Origin: an uncultured Methylococcaceae bacterium
GTDB lineage: Bacteria; Pseudomonadota; Gammaproteobacteria; Methylococcales; Methylomonadaceae
Direction of reading: 5' to 3'
Assembly (NCBI GenBank): GCA_903863905.1
Contig: CAIPDT010000097.1
Coordinates: 1 to 52,379 of the forward strand
DNA: 52,379 nucleotides
Position 1 is the first letter of the stretch. Each line of letters begins with the position of its first letter. The notes beneath the pieces were generated by a model. It did not search any database. It was given only the letters and a program-made list of their open reading frames with translations, and was not told where the DNA came from. A program made the position numbers and the translations under genes. Shown piece after piece: positions 35,122-43,551 of this stretch.

Positions 35122-36072
35122 ATGCAACGTATTGAAGCCGCTCTAAATGAAGTTGCTGAGCAGGTTAAGCAAGGTAAAGAAAACTTACGCCTGAGTGAAG
35201 CCACTCTACATGAAGTGACTGAGCAGGTTAAGCAAGGTAAAGAAAACTTACGCCTGAGTGAAGCCACTCTACATGAAGTGACTGAGCAGGTTAAACAAGG
35301 CAAAGAAAACCTACACCTGAGTGAGGTCACTCTACATGAAGTGAGTGAGCAGGTTAAGCAAGGCAAAGAAAGCCTACGACTGAGTGAAGCCGCTCTACAG
35401 TCAGTTATTGAACAGGCTAAGTTAGCCAACGACAACTTACATCTGAGTGAAGTCACTCTACATGAAGTGACTAAACAAGCTAATGAAGTAGTAGAAACTT
35501 TGCGCCTTAGCAAAAATAGTTTCGATGAAGCCAGTGAAAATGCTTTGCACGACCCACTTACACACCTGCCAAACCGTATTTTATTTTCCGACCGTCTGAA
35601 ACAGGTTATCTATTTTAGTAATCGCAATGATTTTTATAGTGCATTGCTATTTATTGATTTGGACAAGTTTAAATTGGCAAATGATATGTATGGACATAAA
35701 TTTGGCGATGCAATATTAATTGAAGCGGCACTTAGGCTAAATAATTCTGTTCGTGATACAGACACAGTGGCTAGAATTGGTGGAGATGAGTTCACCGTCA
35801 TTTTAAATGATTTAAAATCAGATAAAAATAAGGCAATGTTAGGTGCTAATGAGATAGCCGTTAAAATACGTAAAAGTTTACTTTCTCCGTATGCGTTAGA
35901 TTTTGATAATAAAGTTAGTTGTTGCACAGCGAGTATAGGTGTTATTTTGTTTAAACATGACGAAATTAGTTCAGAAAATATCGTAGAACTAGCCGATAAG
36001 GCAATGTATCAAGCCAAAATTGTTGGTGGCAATTCCATTCAATTTATCGATTGCAATGGAAACTTTTATTGA
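35122..36072 (+). CDS. Diguanylate cyclase with repeat-encoded coiled coil
   Basis: The 316-residue protein makes cyclic di-GMP. Residues about 1-137 are six 21-residue repeats of the pattern EVTEQVKQGKENLRLSEATLH; 21 residues equal three heptads, so this is a continuous coiled coil that should dimerise the enzyme. The GGDEF domain (about 138-310) has LTHLPNR, FIDLDKFKLANDMYGHKFGD, the active site G220-G-D-E-F224 and the inhibitory I-site R211-D-T-D214 five residues before it. There is no membrane helix or sensory domain. The first ATG lacks a ribosome-binding site, so the gene may be the remaining part of a larger receptor. An HD-GYP gene follows. Confidence 0.85.
   Translation: MQRIEAALNEVAEQVKQGKENLRLSEATLHEVTEQVKQGKENLRLSEATLHEVTEQVKQGKENLHLSEVTLHEVSEQVKQGKESLRLSEAALQSVIEQAKLANDNLHLSEVTLHEVTKQANEVVETLRLSKNSFDEASENALHDPLTHLPNRILFSDRLKQVIYFSNRNDFYSALLFIDLDKFKLANDMYGHKFGDAILIEAALRLNNSVRDTDTVARIGGDEFTVILNDLKSDKNKAMLGANEIAVKIRKSLLSPYALDFDNKVSCCTASIGVILFKHDEISSENIVELADKAMYQAKIVGGNSIQFIDCNGNFY
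35128..35526 (+). repeat. 63-bp in-frame tandem repeat array
   Basis: Six 63-bp units (from 35149, 35212, 35275, 35338, 35401 and 35464) preceded by a partial unit. Units one to three are nearly identical, later ones diverge. The array encodes the coiled coil of the diguanylate cyclase. Confidence 0.9.
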
Positions 36073-36088
36073 TTACCATCGGTAATCA
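36070..36088 (+). terminator. Short hairpin at the cyclase stop
   Basis: TGATTACC (36070-36077) and GGTAATCA (36081-36088) form a perfect 8-bp stem with an ATC loop; the stop codon TGA lies in its left arm. AAAA follows instead of a T-run, so it may be an mRNA 3' structure rather than an efficient terminator. Confidence 0.4.
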
Positions 36089-36215
36089 AAAGACAAAATG
36101 GCTCAAACTGATGAGTCGCAAAGAACTATATAAGTATGCGTCAGTATTACAATAACTCTAAAAATAATAGACAATTCAGTTGGTTATGACAAATCATAAG
36201 GAGCCATTATAAATT

Positions 36216-36917
36216 ATGCCTAATAGTGCAGCAGAGCTCATCATTGCCAATAAAGAGTTGGCTTTTCAAGTTGAGCAGAAGGAAAAACTGGTAACAGAAT
36301 TGGCAATTGCAAATAAAAAACTGCAAGCCGCACTTTTGGAGGTCATTGCTGTAGCGAGGCAATTGGGTGAAATGCGCGATCCTTATACCGCTGGTCATGA
36401 AAAAAATGTGGGGGATTTAGCGGCAGAAATTAGTGCTGAACTTTGTTTGGATGAACATTTTCAAGAAGTTATGCGTACCAGTGGCTATTTACACGATATT
36501 GGCAAAATTATAATTCCCATTGAAATTCTGGCTAAGCCATCAAAGCTAAGTAAAGAGGAATACGCTCTCGTTAAGAACCATGTTTATGCAAGTTATCAAG
36601 CGCTTGGACACATTAATTTTCCGTGGCAAATAGCACGGGCAGCGTTAGAGCATCATGAGAGAATGGATGGTAGTGGTTATCCAAATGGTCTTAAAGGTGA
36701 AGAAATATCAATGGAAGGGCGAATTCTAGCTGTAGCAGATGTGGTTGAGGCAATAACATCACATCGTCCCTACCGTAAAGGATTAGGGATCGAAGCGGCG
36801 CTTAAAGAAATTGAGCGTGGTTCTGGAAAACAATACGATACGAATGTCGTTAATGCTTGTATAAAGCTATTTAAAGAAAAGGCTTACAAAATACCTGAAT
36901 CAATGAGCTCAATATAA
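36216..36917 (+). CDS. HD-GYP domain cyclic-di-GMP phosphodiesterase
   Basis: The 233-residue product has a short predicted coiled coil (about 1-45, ANKELAFQVEQKEKLVTELAIANKKLQ), a segment type usually found between a PAS/sensor region and an output domain, then a complete HD-GYP domain: MRDPYTAGHEKNV (His61), YLHDIGK (H93-D94), NHV (His122), HHERMDGSGYP (146-156) and AVADVVEAI (Asp175). HD-GYP enzymes hydrolyse c-di-GMP to GMP or pGpG. GGAG precedes the ATG. No sensor domain is present. It lies 143 bases after the diguanylate cyclase, so synthesis and degradation genes are paired. Confidence 0.88.
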   Translation: MPNSAAELIIANKELAFQVEQKEKLVTELAIANKKLQAALLEVIAVARQLGEMRDPYTAGHEKNVGDLAAEISAELCLDEHFQEVMRTSGYLHDIGKIIIPIEILAKPSKLSKEEYALVKNHVYASYQALGHINFPWQIARAALEHHERMDGSGYPNGLKGEEISMEGRILAVADVVEAITSHRPYRKGLGIEAALKEIERGSGKQYDTNVVNACIKLFKEKAYKIPESMSSI

Positions 36918-36953
36918 TTTGCACGATTTTTTATATCATCAAGTCTCTCAACA

Positions 36954-37361
36954 TCAAAGCAGTTCCTTTACTAATTCAAGTTGCTCTGCGAGTTGCTCAT
37001 CGCTATACGGTACCGCAGTAAACTTTCCCCACACCGGCGCTGGCCAAGCTCTATCAGTTTGATAGCGTACTACATGATGCACATGCAGTTGCGCTACCAA
37101 ATTACCGATCGCGGCAATATTTAATTTATCGGCTTTGAATATTCTAGCGATGTTCTCTGCAAGGTAGTTGGATTCGTCGGCTAATAAATGTCGATTTTCT
37201 GCACTCAGTTGATGAATCTCTGTAATATCTGCCATTTCTGGCACTAAGATAAACCAAGGATATTGGCTGTCATTCATCATTAATAATTGGCATAACTCAA
37301 AGCGACCTAGGTGGATGCAATCGGCTTTTAAGCGGGGATGTATTTCAAATAATGGGCTCAT
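36954..37361 (-). CDS. HIT domain protein
   Basis: The 135-residue histidine-triad protein resembles the small family with the QLHVHHVVRYQTDRAWPAPVWG ending. The triad motif is H-V-H-H-V rather than the usual H-x-H-x-H; the same spelling is, as far as I recall, normal in this subgroup. HIT proteins are nucleotide hydrolases or transferases (for example AMP-lysine or Ap4A-like substrates). The substrate is unknown. It is convergent with the HD-GYP gene; no strong ribosome-binding site precedes its ATG. Confidence 0.85.
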   Translation of the reverse strand: MSPLFEIHPRLKADCIHLGRFELCQLLMMNDSQYPWFILVPEMADITEIHQLSAENRHLLADESNYLAENIARIFKADKLNIAAIGNLVAQLHVHHVVRYQTDRAWPAPVWGKFTAVPYSDEQLAEQLELVKELL

Positions 37362-37371
37362 TAGATAGAAT

Positions 37372-37464
37372 AAAGTCTGTGGTTTGTTGAAAAATAATCA
37401 AAAATTGAGTCTGATATAAAGTCTAAGGTTTACTGAAAAAATAATTAAAAATTAAGACTAATTT
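37372..37464. repeat. Imperfect 46-bp tandem repeat
   Basis: Two AT-rich copies, 37372-37417 and 37418-37464, both beginning AAAGTCT and containing GAAAAA(A)TAAT(C/T)AAAAATT, are about 80% identical by eye. The array fills most of the gap between the divergent HIT gene and the membrane-protein gene and so overlaps their promoter region. Confidence 0.75.
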
Positions 37465-37509
37465 AGCTTCTGTTTTAAAATACAGCCACTATAAACGAGA
37501 GGATCTATT

Positions 37510-38556
37510 ATGTCTGCACATTTAATGTCGGCTCCACTAGAATTAGAGGCGCGTAAGCTGACAGTTTCTTTTAAGGTATTGCTGTGTTTGTACGCGATTA
37601 TTCCGGTGTGCTTTATCTTGCAAATGCTGGATGTGAGCTATTGGGGGGGGTATCTTAAAGATAATTTACCGACTAAACCTTCGCATTTCTTATTGTTTCA
37701 GATCTTGTTTGGAACCCCTCATATCTTAGCCAGTACCTTTGTCTTGGTGGGCAGTCGTGACTATCTAAAGTTTTTTCAGCATAAATTGCTACTGGTGACG
37801 CTGGCAATTGCGGTGTTTTTTGGAGTGGGGAGTTTCTTTATTCCGTATCCAGTCTTTTATGTGTTAGTGGCGGGCTGGACGGTTGTTCATGTGCTTAAGC
37901 AACAACACGGTGTGGCGCGGGGGGTGTGTCCCTTGCCCAATTGGGCCTTTTATACTTTACTTTCTTTAAGTGTGCTAGCGGGATTATTTGTTTATATTGG
38001 TATCTTTCTTAAAAATAGTTTAGATGCGGAGCAAACTCAAGCTATTAAAATTGTCGCGGGTACACTCAGTACGGTCTTAGTCTTGTGTGGGTTTTATTGT
38101 CAAAAATATATTAAGACGACGTTCGGGCGGAGTTTTTTGTGGGCTAATATTTTATTAGTCGTCAGTAGTTTTTATTTTTATCTTCAACATTACTATTTCT
38201 TTGCTATCTTGGTGCCCAGATTAGTGCATGATGCCACGGCCTATGCGTTTTATGTGACGCATGATTACAATAAACACCATCAACACCCGCAAAACACTTT
38301 GTATCGCTTGGCGGCGAGGTTAAAGATGAATATTTTTCTCGTGTTACCACTGTGTTCTTTTGCGCTGGCCTTTGTGTTACAAGCCTATGGTGATCATTGG
38401 GTGAGTGTATTAACAGAATATTGTTTGGGTATCGCGGTGCCTAAAGCGATTACCTTGGGTGTTTTAGGTTATTTAGCGTTAATGCACTATTATTCAGAAG
38501 CGATTACCTGGAAACAAGGTTCACCGTATCGACAGTTTATTGGTTTCTCAAAGTAA
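37510..38556 (+). CDS. Polytopic membrane protein with conserved-looking histidines
   Basis: The 348-residue protein has about eight to nine hydrophobic helices. Histidine clusters sit at helix ends: FGTPH (near 75), VVHVLKQQHG (near 130-140), RLVHDATAYAFYVTHDYNKHHQHP (near 240-260) and LMHYYSE (near 330). Such spacing recalls membrane di-iron or carotenoid-oxygenase (Brp/Blh-type) proteins, but I do not recognise the family firmly. A good GAGAGGA ribosome-binding site lies six bases before the ATG. It stands directly upstream of the DUF2126 gene but is separated by 259 bases and a hairpin. Confidence 0.7.
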   Translation: MSAHLMSAPLELEARKLTVSFKVLLCLYAIIPVCFILQMLDVSYWGGYLKDNLPTKPSHFLLFQILFGTPHILASTFVLVGSRDYLKFFQHKLLLVTLAIAVFFGVGSFFIPYPVFYVLVAGWTVVHVLKQQHGVARGVCPLPNWAFYTLLSLSVLAGLFVYIGIFLKNSLDAEQTQAIKIVAGTLSTVLVLCGFYCQKYIKTTFGRSFLWANILLVVSSFYFYLQHYYFFAILVPRLVHDATAYAFYVTHDYNKHHQHPQNTLYRLAARLKMNIFLVLPLCSFALAFVLQAYGDHWVSVLTEYCLGIAVPKAITLGVLGYLALMHYYSEAITWKQGSPYRQFIGFSK

Positions 38557-38569
38557 AGCGTACTTTATC

Positions 38570-38596
38570 AGGGAGATTGTAGGGTATTTTCTCCCT
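38570..38596 (+). terminator. Hairpin after the membrane-protein gene
   Basis: AGGGAGA (38570-38576) and TCTCCCT (38590-38596) form a 7-bp stem with a 13-base loop, 14 bases after the stop codon. There is no clear T-run. Confidence 0.45.
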
Positions 38597-38705
38597 ATAG
38601 TTGTGCAATGTGCGCTTTAAAAGTGTAAGCCTTGTCTTATTCTCGTGTAGTAGTGGCACAATTTTGTGTTGTTTATGGCTATGTTAGCTTTTATTTAGAT
38701 TAAAA

Positions 38706-38711
38706 TATAAT
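38706..38711 (+). promoter_or_regulatory. Candidate -10 box for the transglutaminase-Anbu cluster
   Basis: A perfect TATAAT stands 104 bases before the DUF2126 protein's ATG; the best -35 (TTAGCT, 16 bases upstream) is weak. It is the only promoter-like site seen before the seven-gene run. Confidence 0.35.
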
Positions 38712-38815
38712 TTTGGAACGGTTCATGCTTGTACTATGGGTATGAAGCTGATTTAAACAACGGTTGGGTTGTTAAGAGAAGCCAAATTAACCATTGGGCA
38801 ATAGGAATAGAGATT

Positions 38816-41800
38816 ATGACCATACGCGTCGCCATTCGTCACAAAACGATATACAGCTTTGATAGACCTGTATCATTATCACCTCATGTCTTTCGCTTAC
38901 GTCCTGCTGTGCATAGCAGAACCCCTATTAAAGCGTATGCCTTGCGAATAGAACCTAAGAATCACTTTATCAATTGGCAACAAGACCCGTTTGGAAACAT
39001 TTTAGCGCGGGTGGTCTTTCCTGATAAAACTCAAAAACTAAGTGTTGAAGTTGAAGTGATTGCTGACATGACAGTCATCAATCCATTTGATTTCTTTGTA
39101 GAAGATTACGCAGAAACTTATCCTTTTAAGTACGATGCGTTAACCTCAAAAGAGTTGCAACCGTATTTAGAAGTCACGGAAGACGGGCCTTTATTAAAAC
39201 AATGGGTTAAGGAGTTTGATAAGACCAAGCGCTCTATCAATGATTTTTTAGTGGATATTAATCGCACTGTTTTTGAAGCCATTAGTTATAACATCCGTAT
39301 GGAAGTGGGCATTCAAAGCAGTGAAGAAACCCTAAAAATACTCAGTGGTTCGTGTCGAGATTCGGCGTGGTTATTAGTGCAAGCCTTGCGTCATTTGGGT
39401 TTAGCAGCCCGTTTTGTGTCGGGTTACTTAGTACAATTAACCTCAGATATTAAATCCTTAGACGGTCCTTCAGGCCCTGAGAATGATTTTACCGATTTAC
39501 ATGCGTGGACTGAAGTATATGTGCCGGGAGCGGGGTGGGTTGGTTTAGATCCCACCTCAGGTTTATTAACCGGTGAAGGCCATATTCCTTTAGCGTGTAC
39601 GCCAGATCCCGCCAGTGCAGCGCCTGTGACTGGTGGCACGGATAAATGTGAAGTGGAGTTTGAATTTAGCAATACCGTGACCCGTTTACATGAAGATCCA
39701 CGGGTGACAAAACCTTATACCGATGAGCAGTGGTACCACATTGATGCGTTAGGCAAGTTTGTTGATAAACGCTTAGTAGAAGACGATGTGCGTTTAACCA
39801 TGGGCGGTGAACCGACCTTTGTTTCTGTGGATGATATGGAAGGCGATGAATGGAACACGCACGCAGATGGTGCAAATAAGCGTGAACGCGCACAAGAATT
39901 GACCATGCGTTTGCGGGATGTGTTTGCAAAAGGTGCTATGTTGCATTATGGTCAAGGTAAATGGTATCCGGGTGAGCCGTTGCCTCGTTGGCAATATGGG
40001 ATCTTTTGGCGTAAAGATGATATTCCGATGTGGAGAAATCCGTCGTTATTAGCCGATATCAATAAAGATTATGGGCATACCGTTAAGCAAGCGCAGAAAT
40101 TTATGTTTGAAATGACTAAGCGCTTAGGCTTGCATTCTAAATACATCGTGACCGCCTTTGAAGATCGCTTTTATCACTTATGGCAAGAAGGGACTTTGCC
40201 GGAAAATCTGGATTCTTTAAAATATGATTTAAAAGACTCGATTGAACGTAAGACCTTAGCTAAGTTATTAGAATCCGGTTTAGATACGCCGGTGGGGTTT
40301 ACGTTACCGATTAAGTGGAATTGGTATGATCAAACCTGGGGCAGTGGTCCTTGGGATTTTAGACGCGGTGCGATGTTTTTAATTCCGGGTAATTCTCCTA
40401 TGGGGATGCGGTTACCGTTAGCGAGTTTACCTTGGGTGGCACCCGATAAACGTGATTCGCAAGAACCACAAAGTTTATTTGGTGATTTGCCAGAATTAGG
40501 TGATTACTACGGTGAAGTGGCGCGTCGTTATAGCCATATTGAAGCTAAAATCAACGAGCATCCTGAGATTATTGAGCAAGAGGTCGGTGATAGTACCGTG
40601 CAAGTGGATGTGCCGCATACCGCGATGTGTGTGGAAGCGCGTCATGGTCGTATTCATGTGTTCATGCCGCCGTTAACCACTTTAGAGCATTATTTAGAGT
40701 TGGTTGCGGTGATTGAAGCCACTGCTGAACATTTAGCCATTCCAGTGGTCTTTGAAGGTTATGAACCGCCTAGAGATTATCGCGTTGAACGGTTGATGGT
40801 GACGCCTGATCCGGGTGTTATTGAAGTCAACATTCATCCGTCTAAAACGTGGGATGAACTGGTCGAAAAAACTCATGTCATCTATGAGCAAGCTCGAATC
40901 ACCCGCTTAGGGACGGAAAAGTTTATGCAGGATGGTCGTCATACCGGTACCGGCGGTGGTAACCATATAACGATGGGTGCAGAGATGCCTTCGGACAGTC
41001 CGATGTTGCGTCGTCCTGATTTGTTACGCAGTTTAATTACGTATTGGCAACATCATCCAGGCTTGTCGTATTTGTTCTCGGGTATGTTTATTGGTCCTAC
41101 CAGTCAAGCACCGCGTGTAGATGAAGGCCGTGATGAAAAGTTGTATGAACTTGAAATTGCCTTTCAACAAATCCCAGAAGGGGAGGTGCCTGCACCGTGG
41201 TTAGTTGATCGTTTATTACGGCATTTATTGACGGATATTACCGGTAACACGCATCGTTCAGAGTTTTGTATTGATAAGTTGTATTCGCCTGATAGTTCCA
41301 CCGGACGATTAGGCATCTTAGAATTACGCTCTTTTGAAATGCCGCCGCATGCCCAAATGTCTTTGGTGCAAGTGGTGTTGTTAAGATCGTTGATTGCTTG
41401 GTTCTGGCGTGAGCCTTATAAACACGATTTAGTGCGTTGGGGCACTGAGTTACATGATCGCTTTATGTTGCCGCATTATGTGCATGAAGACATGCGTCAA
41501 GTGACAAAAGATTTGCAACGCGCGGGTTTTGCCTTTGATCTGGAATGGTTGGCGCCGTTCTTTGAATTTAGATTCCCGCGTTATGGTAATACTTTAATCG
41601 ATGGCATGGATTTGGAATTGCGTTTTGCAATTGAACCTTGGCATGTATTGGGTGAAGAAATGAGCAGTTCGGGTACGGCTCGTTATGTGGATTCTTCTGT
41701 GGAGCGTGTGCAAATATTAGTCACTGGTTTTACCGAGGGCCGTTATGTCATTGCCTGTAATGGCCGCAGAGTACCGATGCGTGCGACGGTTAGAAAAGGT

Positions 41801-42211
41801 GAATATGTGGCGGGGGTTCGTTATCGCGCTTGGCAACCGCCTTCAGCTTTACATCCTACCATTGCGCCTCATATTCCCTTGGTTATTGATGTGATTGATA
41901 CGTGGAATGGTCATTCTGTTGGGGGTTGTACTTATTTTGTGGCTCATCCCGGTGGTCGTAGTTATGACGATTTCCCTGTGAATGATTACGCGGCAGAAAC
42001 CCGCCGCATGACTCGGTTCTGGGATTATGGTCATACCCCAGGGGTAATTATTAGACCGCCTTTAGCGGGTTCGCGTGATGTGGCCTCTGAAGAACCTTTC
42101 TTACAGAGCTTTAAGGCCAATGAACAAGTGCCTGGAGCAATGGCACCGCCTTTAGAAGAGATCAGTGCGGAGTATCCATTTACACTCGATTTGCGTCATC
42201 GTAATCGGTAG
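38816..42211 (+). CDS. Transglutaminase-like + DUF2126 protein
   Basis: The 1131-residue cytosolic protein has the bacterial transglutaminase N-terminal beta domain (TIRVAIRHKTIYSFDRPVSL), a transglutaminase-like core with a complete triad Cys180 (GSCRDS), His229 (LHAWTEVY) and Asp245 (GLDPTSG), then a large DUF2126 region (DDVRLTMGGEPTFVSVDD, QYGIFWRKD, GGGNHITMGA, LRSFEMPPHAQMSL). DUF2126 resembles the glutamine-synthetase/amidoligase-associated module found in transglutaminase operons. The ATG at 38816 is chosen over an upstream ORF start at 38729 because GGAA lies nine bases before it and family similarity starts there. It opens the Anbu-type cluster; likely role is cleaving or forming an isopeptide bond in its unknown peptide product. 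Confidence 0.88.
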   Translation: MTIRVAIRHKTIYSFDRPVSLSPHVFRLRPAVHSRTPIKAYALRIEPKNHFINWQQDPFGNILARVVFPDKTQKLSVEVEVIADMTVINPFDFFVEDYAETYPFKYDALTSKELQPYLEVTEDGPLLKQWVKEFDKTKRSINDFLVDINRTVFEAISYNIRMEVGIQSSEETLKILSGSCRDSAWLLVQALRHLGLAARFVSGYLVQLTSDIKSLDGPSGPENDFTDLHAWTEVYVPGAGWVGLDPTSGLLTGEGHIPLACTPDPASAAPVTGGTDKCEVEFEFSNTVTRLHEDPRVTKPYTDEQWYHIDALGKFVDKRLVEDDVRLTMGGEPTFVSVDDMEGDEWNTHADGANKRERAQELTMRLRDVFAKGAMLHYGQGKWYPGEPLPRWQYGIFWRKDDIPMWRNPSLLADINKDYGHTVKQAQKFMFEMTKRLGLHSKYIVTAFEDRFYHLWQEGTLPENLDSLKYDLKDSIERKTLAKLLESGLDTPVGFTLPIKWNWYDQTWGSGPWDFRRGAMFLIPGNSPMGMRLPLASLPWVAPDKRDSQEPQSLFGDLPELGDYYGEVARRYSHIEAKINEHPEIIEQEVGDSTVQVDVPHTAMCVEARHGRIHVFMPPLTTLEHYLELVAVIEATAEHLAIPVVFEGYEPPRDYRVERLMVTPDPGVIEVNIHPSKTWDELVEKTHVIYEQARITRLGTEKFMQDGRHTGTGGGNHITMGAEMPSDSPMLRRPDLLRSLITYWQHHPGLSYLFSGMFIGPTSQAPRVDEGRDEKLYELEIAFQQIPEGEVPAPWLVDRLLRHLLTDITGNTHRSEFCIDKLYSPDSSTGRLGILELRSFEMPPHAQMSLVQVVLLRSLIAWFWREPYKHDLVRWGTELHDRFMLPHYVHEDMRQVTKDLQRAGFAFDLEWLAPFFEFRFPRYGNTLIDGMDLELRFAIEPWHVLGEEMSSSGTARYVDSSVERVQILVTGFTEGRYVIACNGRRVPMRATVRKGEYVAGVRYRAWQPPSALHPTIAPHIPLVIDVIDTWNGHSVGGCTYFVAHPGGRSYDDFPVNDYAAETRRMTRFWDYGHTPGVIIRPPLAGSRDVASEEPFLQSFKANEQVPGAMAPPLEEISAEYPFTLDLRHRNR

Positions 42212-42243
42212 GCTATACAAACACAATTTGGAGATGTATATAA

Positions 42244-43551
42244 ATGAGCGATAAATTAAAACTGTTAAATCCAGCGACGTTAATTTTGGATGATCAAACT
42301 TATTCGCTTCCTACATATATTGGTGTTGAGGGTGAAAAAGCCATTGATATAACTAAATTACGTAGCCAAACCGGCTACGTGACTTTAGATGATGGCTATG
42401 GCAATACCGGTGCGTGTGAGAGTGCGATTACCTATATTGATGGCGAAAAAGGGATTCTACGGTACCGTGGTTATCCGATTGAAGAGTTGGCAGAACACTC
42501 TCGTTTTGTTGAGGTTGCGTATTTGTTGTTGTACGGAGAGCTTCCAACGTCTGATAAGTTATTGACCTTTTCAACACGTTTGAACGAATCATCCATTATT
42601 CATGAGGACATGCATCATTTCTTTAATGGTTTTCCGCGTGGCTCTCATCCGATGGGTATTTTGACCACGATGGTGGCATCACTGTCTACGTTTTATCCGG
42701 TGCCTGATCGTTTAGATGAAACCACTGAGATTCAAATTGTGGCTAATCTGGTCTCTCAAGTTCGTACCATCGCGGCCTTTTCGTACAAAAAATCGATTGG
42801 TGAACCGTTGGTGTATCCTTCGATTAAGTACAAATATACCAGTAACTTTATGAACATGATGTTCTCGTCTCCGGTGCGAGATTATCAATTGGATGCGGAT
42901 ATTGTCCGTGCGATTGATATGGTGTTGATCTTACACGCCGATCATGAACAAAACTGCAGTACTTCTTCGGTACGTACTGCGGGTTCGAGTATGGCCAATG
43001 TTTATGCGGTTATCACGGCGGGTATTGCCGCTTTATGGGGGCCTCGTCATGGCGGTGCTAACCAAGAAGTGATTAAAATGCTGGAACAGATTCATGCAGA
43101 AGGTGGTGATGGGACCGAATTTATTAATCAAGCGAAAGATAAGAAATCGGGCAAACGTTTAATGGGCTTTGGACATCGCGTTTATAAAAACTTTGATCCA
43201 AGAGCCCAAGTGTTAAAGAAACACTGCGATAAATTGCTGAATAAGTCGGGTATTAATGATCCTTTATTAGACATTGCTAGAAAAATTGAAGAAATTGCCT
43301 TAAAGGATGAATACTTTATTTCGCGTAAGTTGTATCCTAATGTGGATTTTTACTCAGGTTTAATCTTAAGGGCGGCGGGTATTCCGACCAATATGTTTAC
43401 GGTTATTTTTGCGATTGGTCGTATGCCGGGTTGGTTGGCGCACTGGCGTGAAATGATTCACGGTGAACAAGTCACGATCTATCGTCCGCGTCAGATTTAT
43501 ACCGGTGAGAAAATGCGTCACTATCAAGAAATTAGTCAACGTACAGATTAA
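42244..43551 (+). CDS. gltA: Citrate synthase (hexameric type)
   Basis: The 435-residue enzyme condenses oxaloacetate and acetyl-CoA into citrate, first step of the TCA cycle. Catalytic residues His269 (GPRHGGANQE), His311 (GFGHRVYKNFDPRA) and Asp368 (NVDFYSG) are present with spacings close to E. coli GltA (His264, His305, Asp362). HADHEQNCSTSSVRTAGSS and the N-terminal beta-domain (LLNPATLILDDQTYSLP) mark it as the type II, NADH-sensitive proteobacterial form rather than methylcitrate synthase. GGAG precedes the ATG. It is only 32 bases from the DUF2126 gene and 84 from the ATP-grasp/alpha-E gene, all on one strand, which is unusual company. Confidence 0.96.
   Translation: MSDKLKLLNPATLILDDQTYSLPTYIGVEGEKAIDITKLRSQTGYVTLDDGYGNTGACESAITYIDGEKGILRYRGYPIEELAEHSRFVEVAYLLLYGELPTSDKLLTFSTRLNESSIIHEDMHHFFNGFPRGSHPMGILTTMVASLSTFYPVPDRLDETTEIQIVANLVSQVRTIAAFSYKKSIGEPLVYPSIKYKYTSNFMNMMFSSPVRDYQLDADIVRAIDMVLILHADHEQNCSTSSVRTAGSSMANVYAVITAGIAALWGPRHGGANQEVIKMLEQIHAEGGDGTEFINQAKDKKSGKRLMGFGHRVYKNFDPRAQVLKKHCDKLLNKSGINDPLLDIARKIEEIALKDEYFISRKLYPNVDFYSGLILRAAGIPTNMFTVIFAIGRMPGWLAHWREMIHGEQVTIYRPRQIYTGEKMRHYQEISQRTD

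Noticed and set aside
35079-35513. 144-codon minus-strand open frame with repeated Cys/Ser/Leu pattern
   Set aside because: It lies opposite the 63-bp repeat array of the diguanylate cyclase; its repeats are a mirror of that array and no ribosome-binding site or similarity is visible.
38729-38815. N-terminal extension of the DUF2126 protein from an earlier ATA/ATG-type start
   Set aside because: Family similarity begins at the ATG at 38816, which has a better ribosome-binding site.
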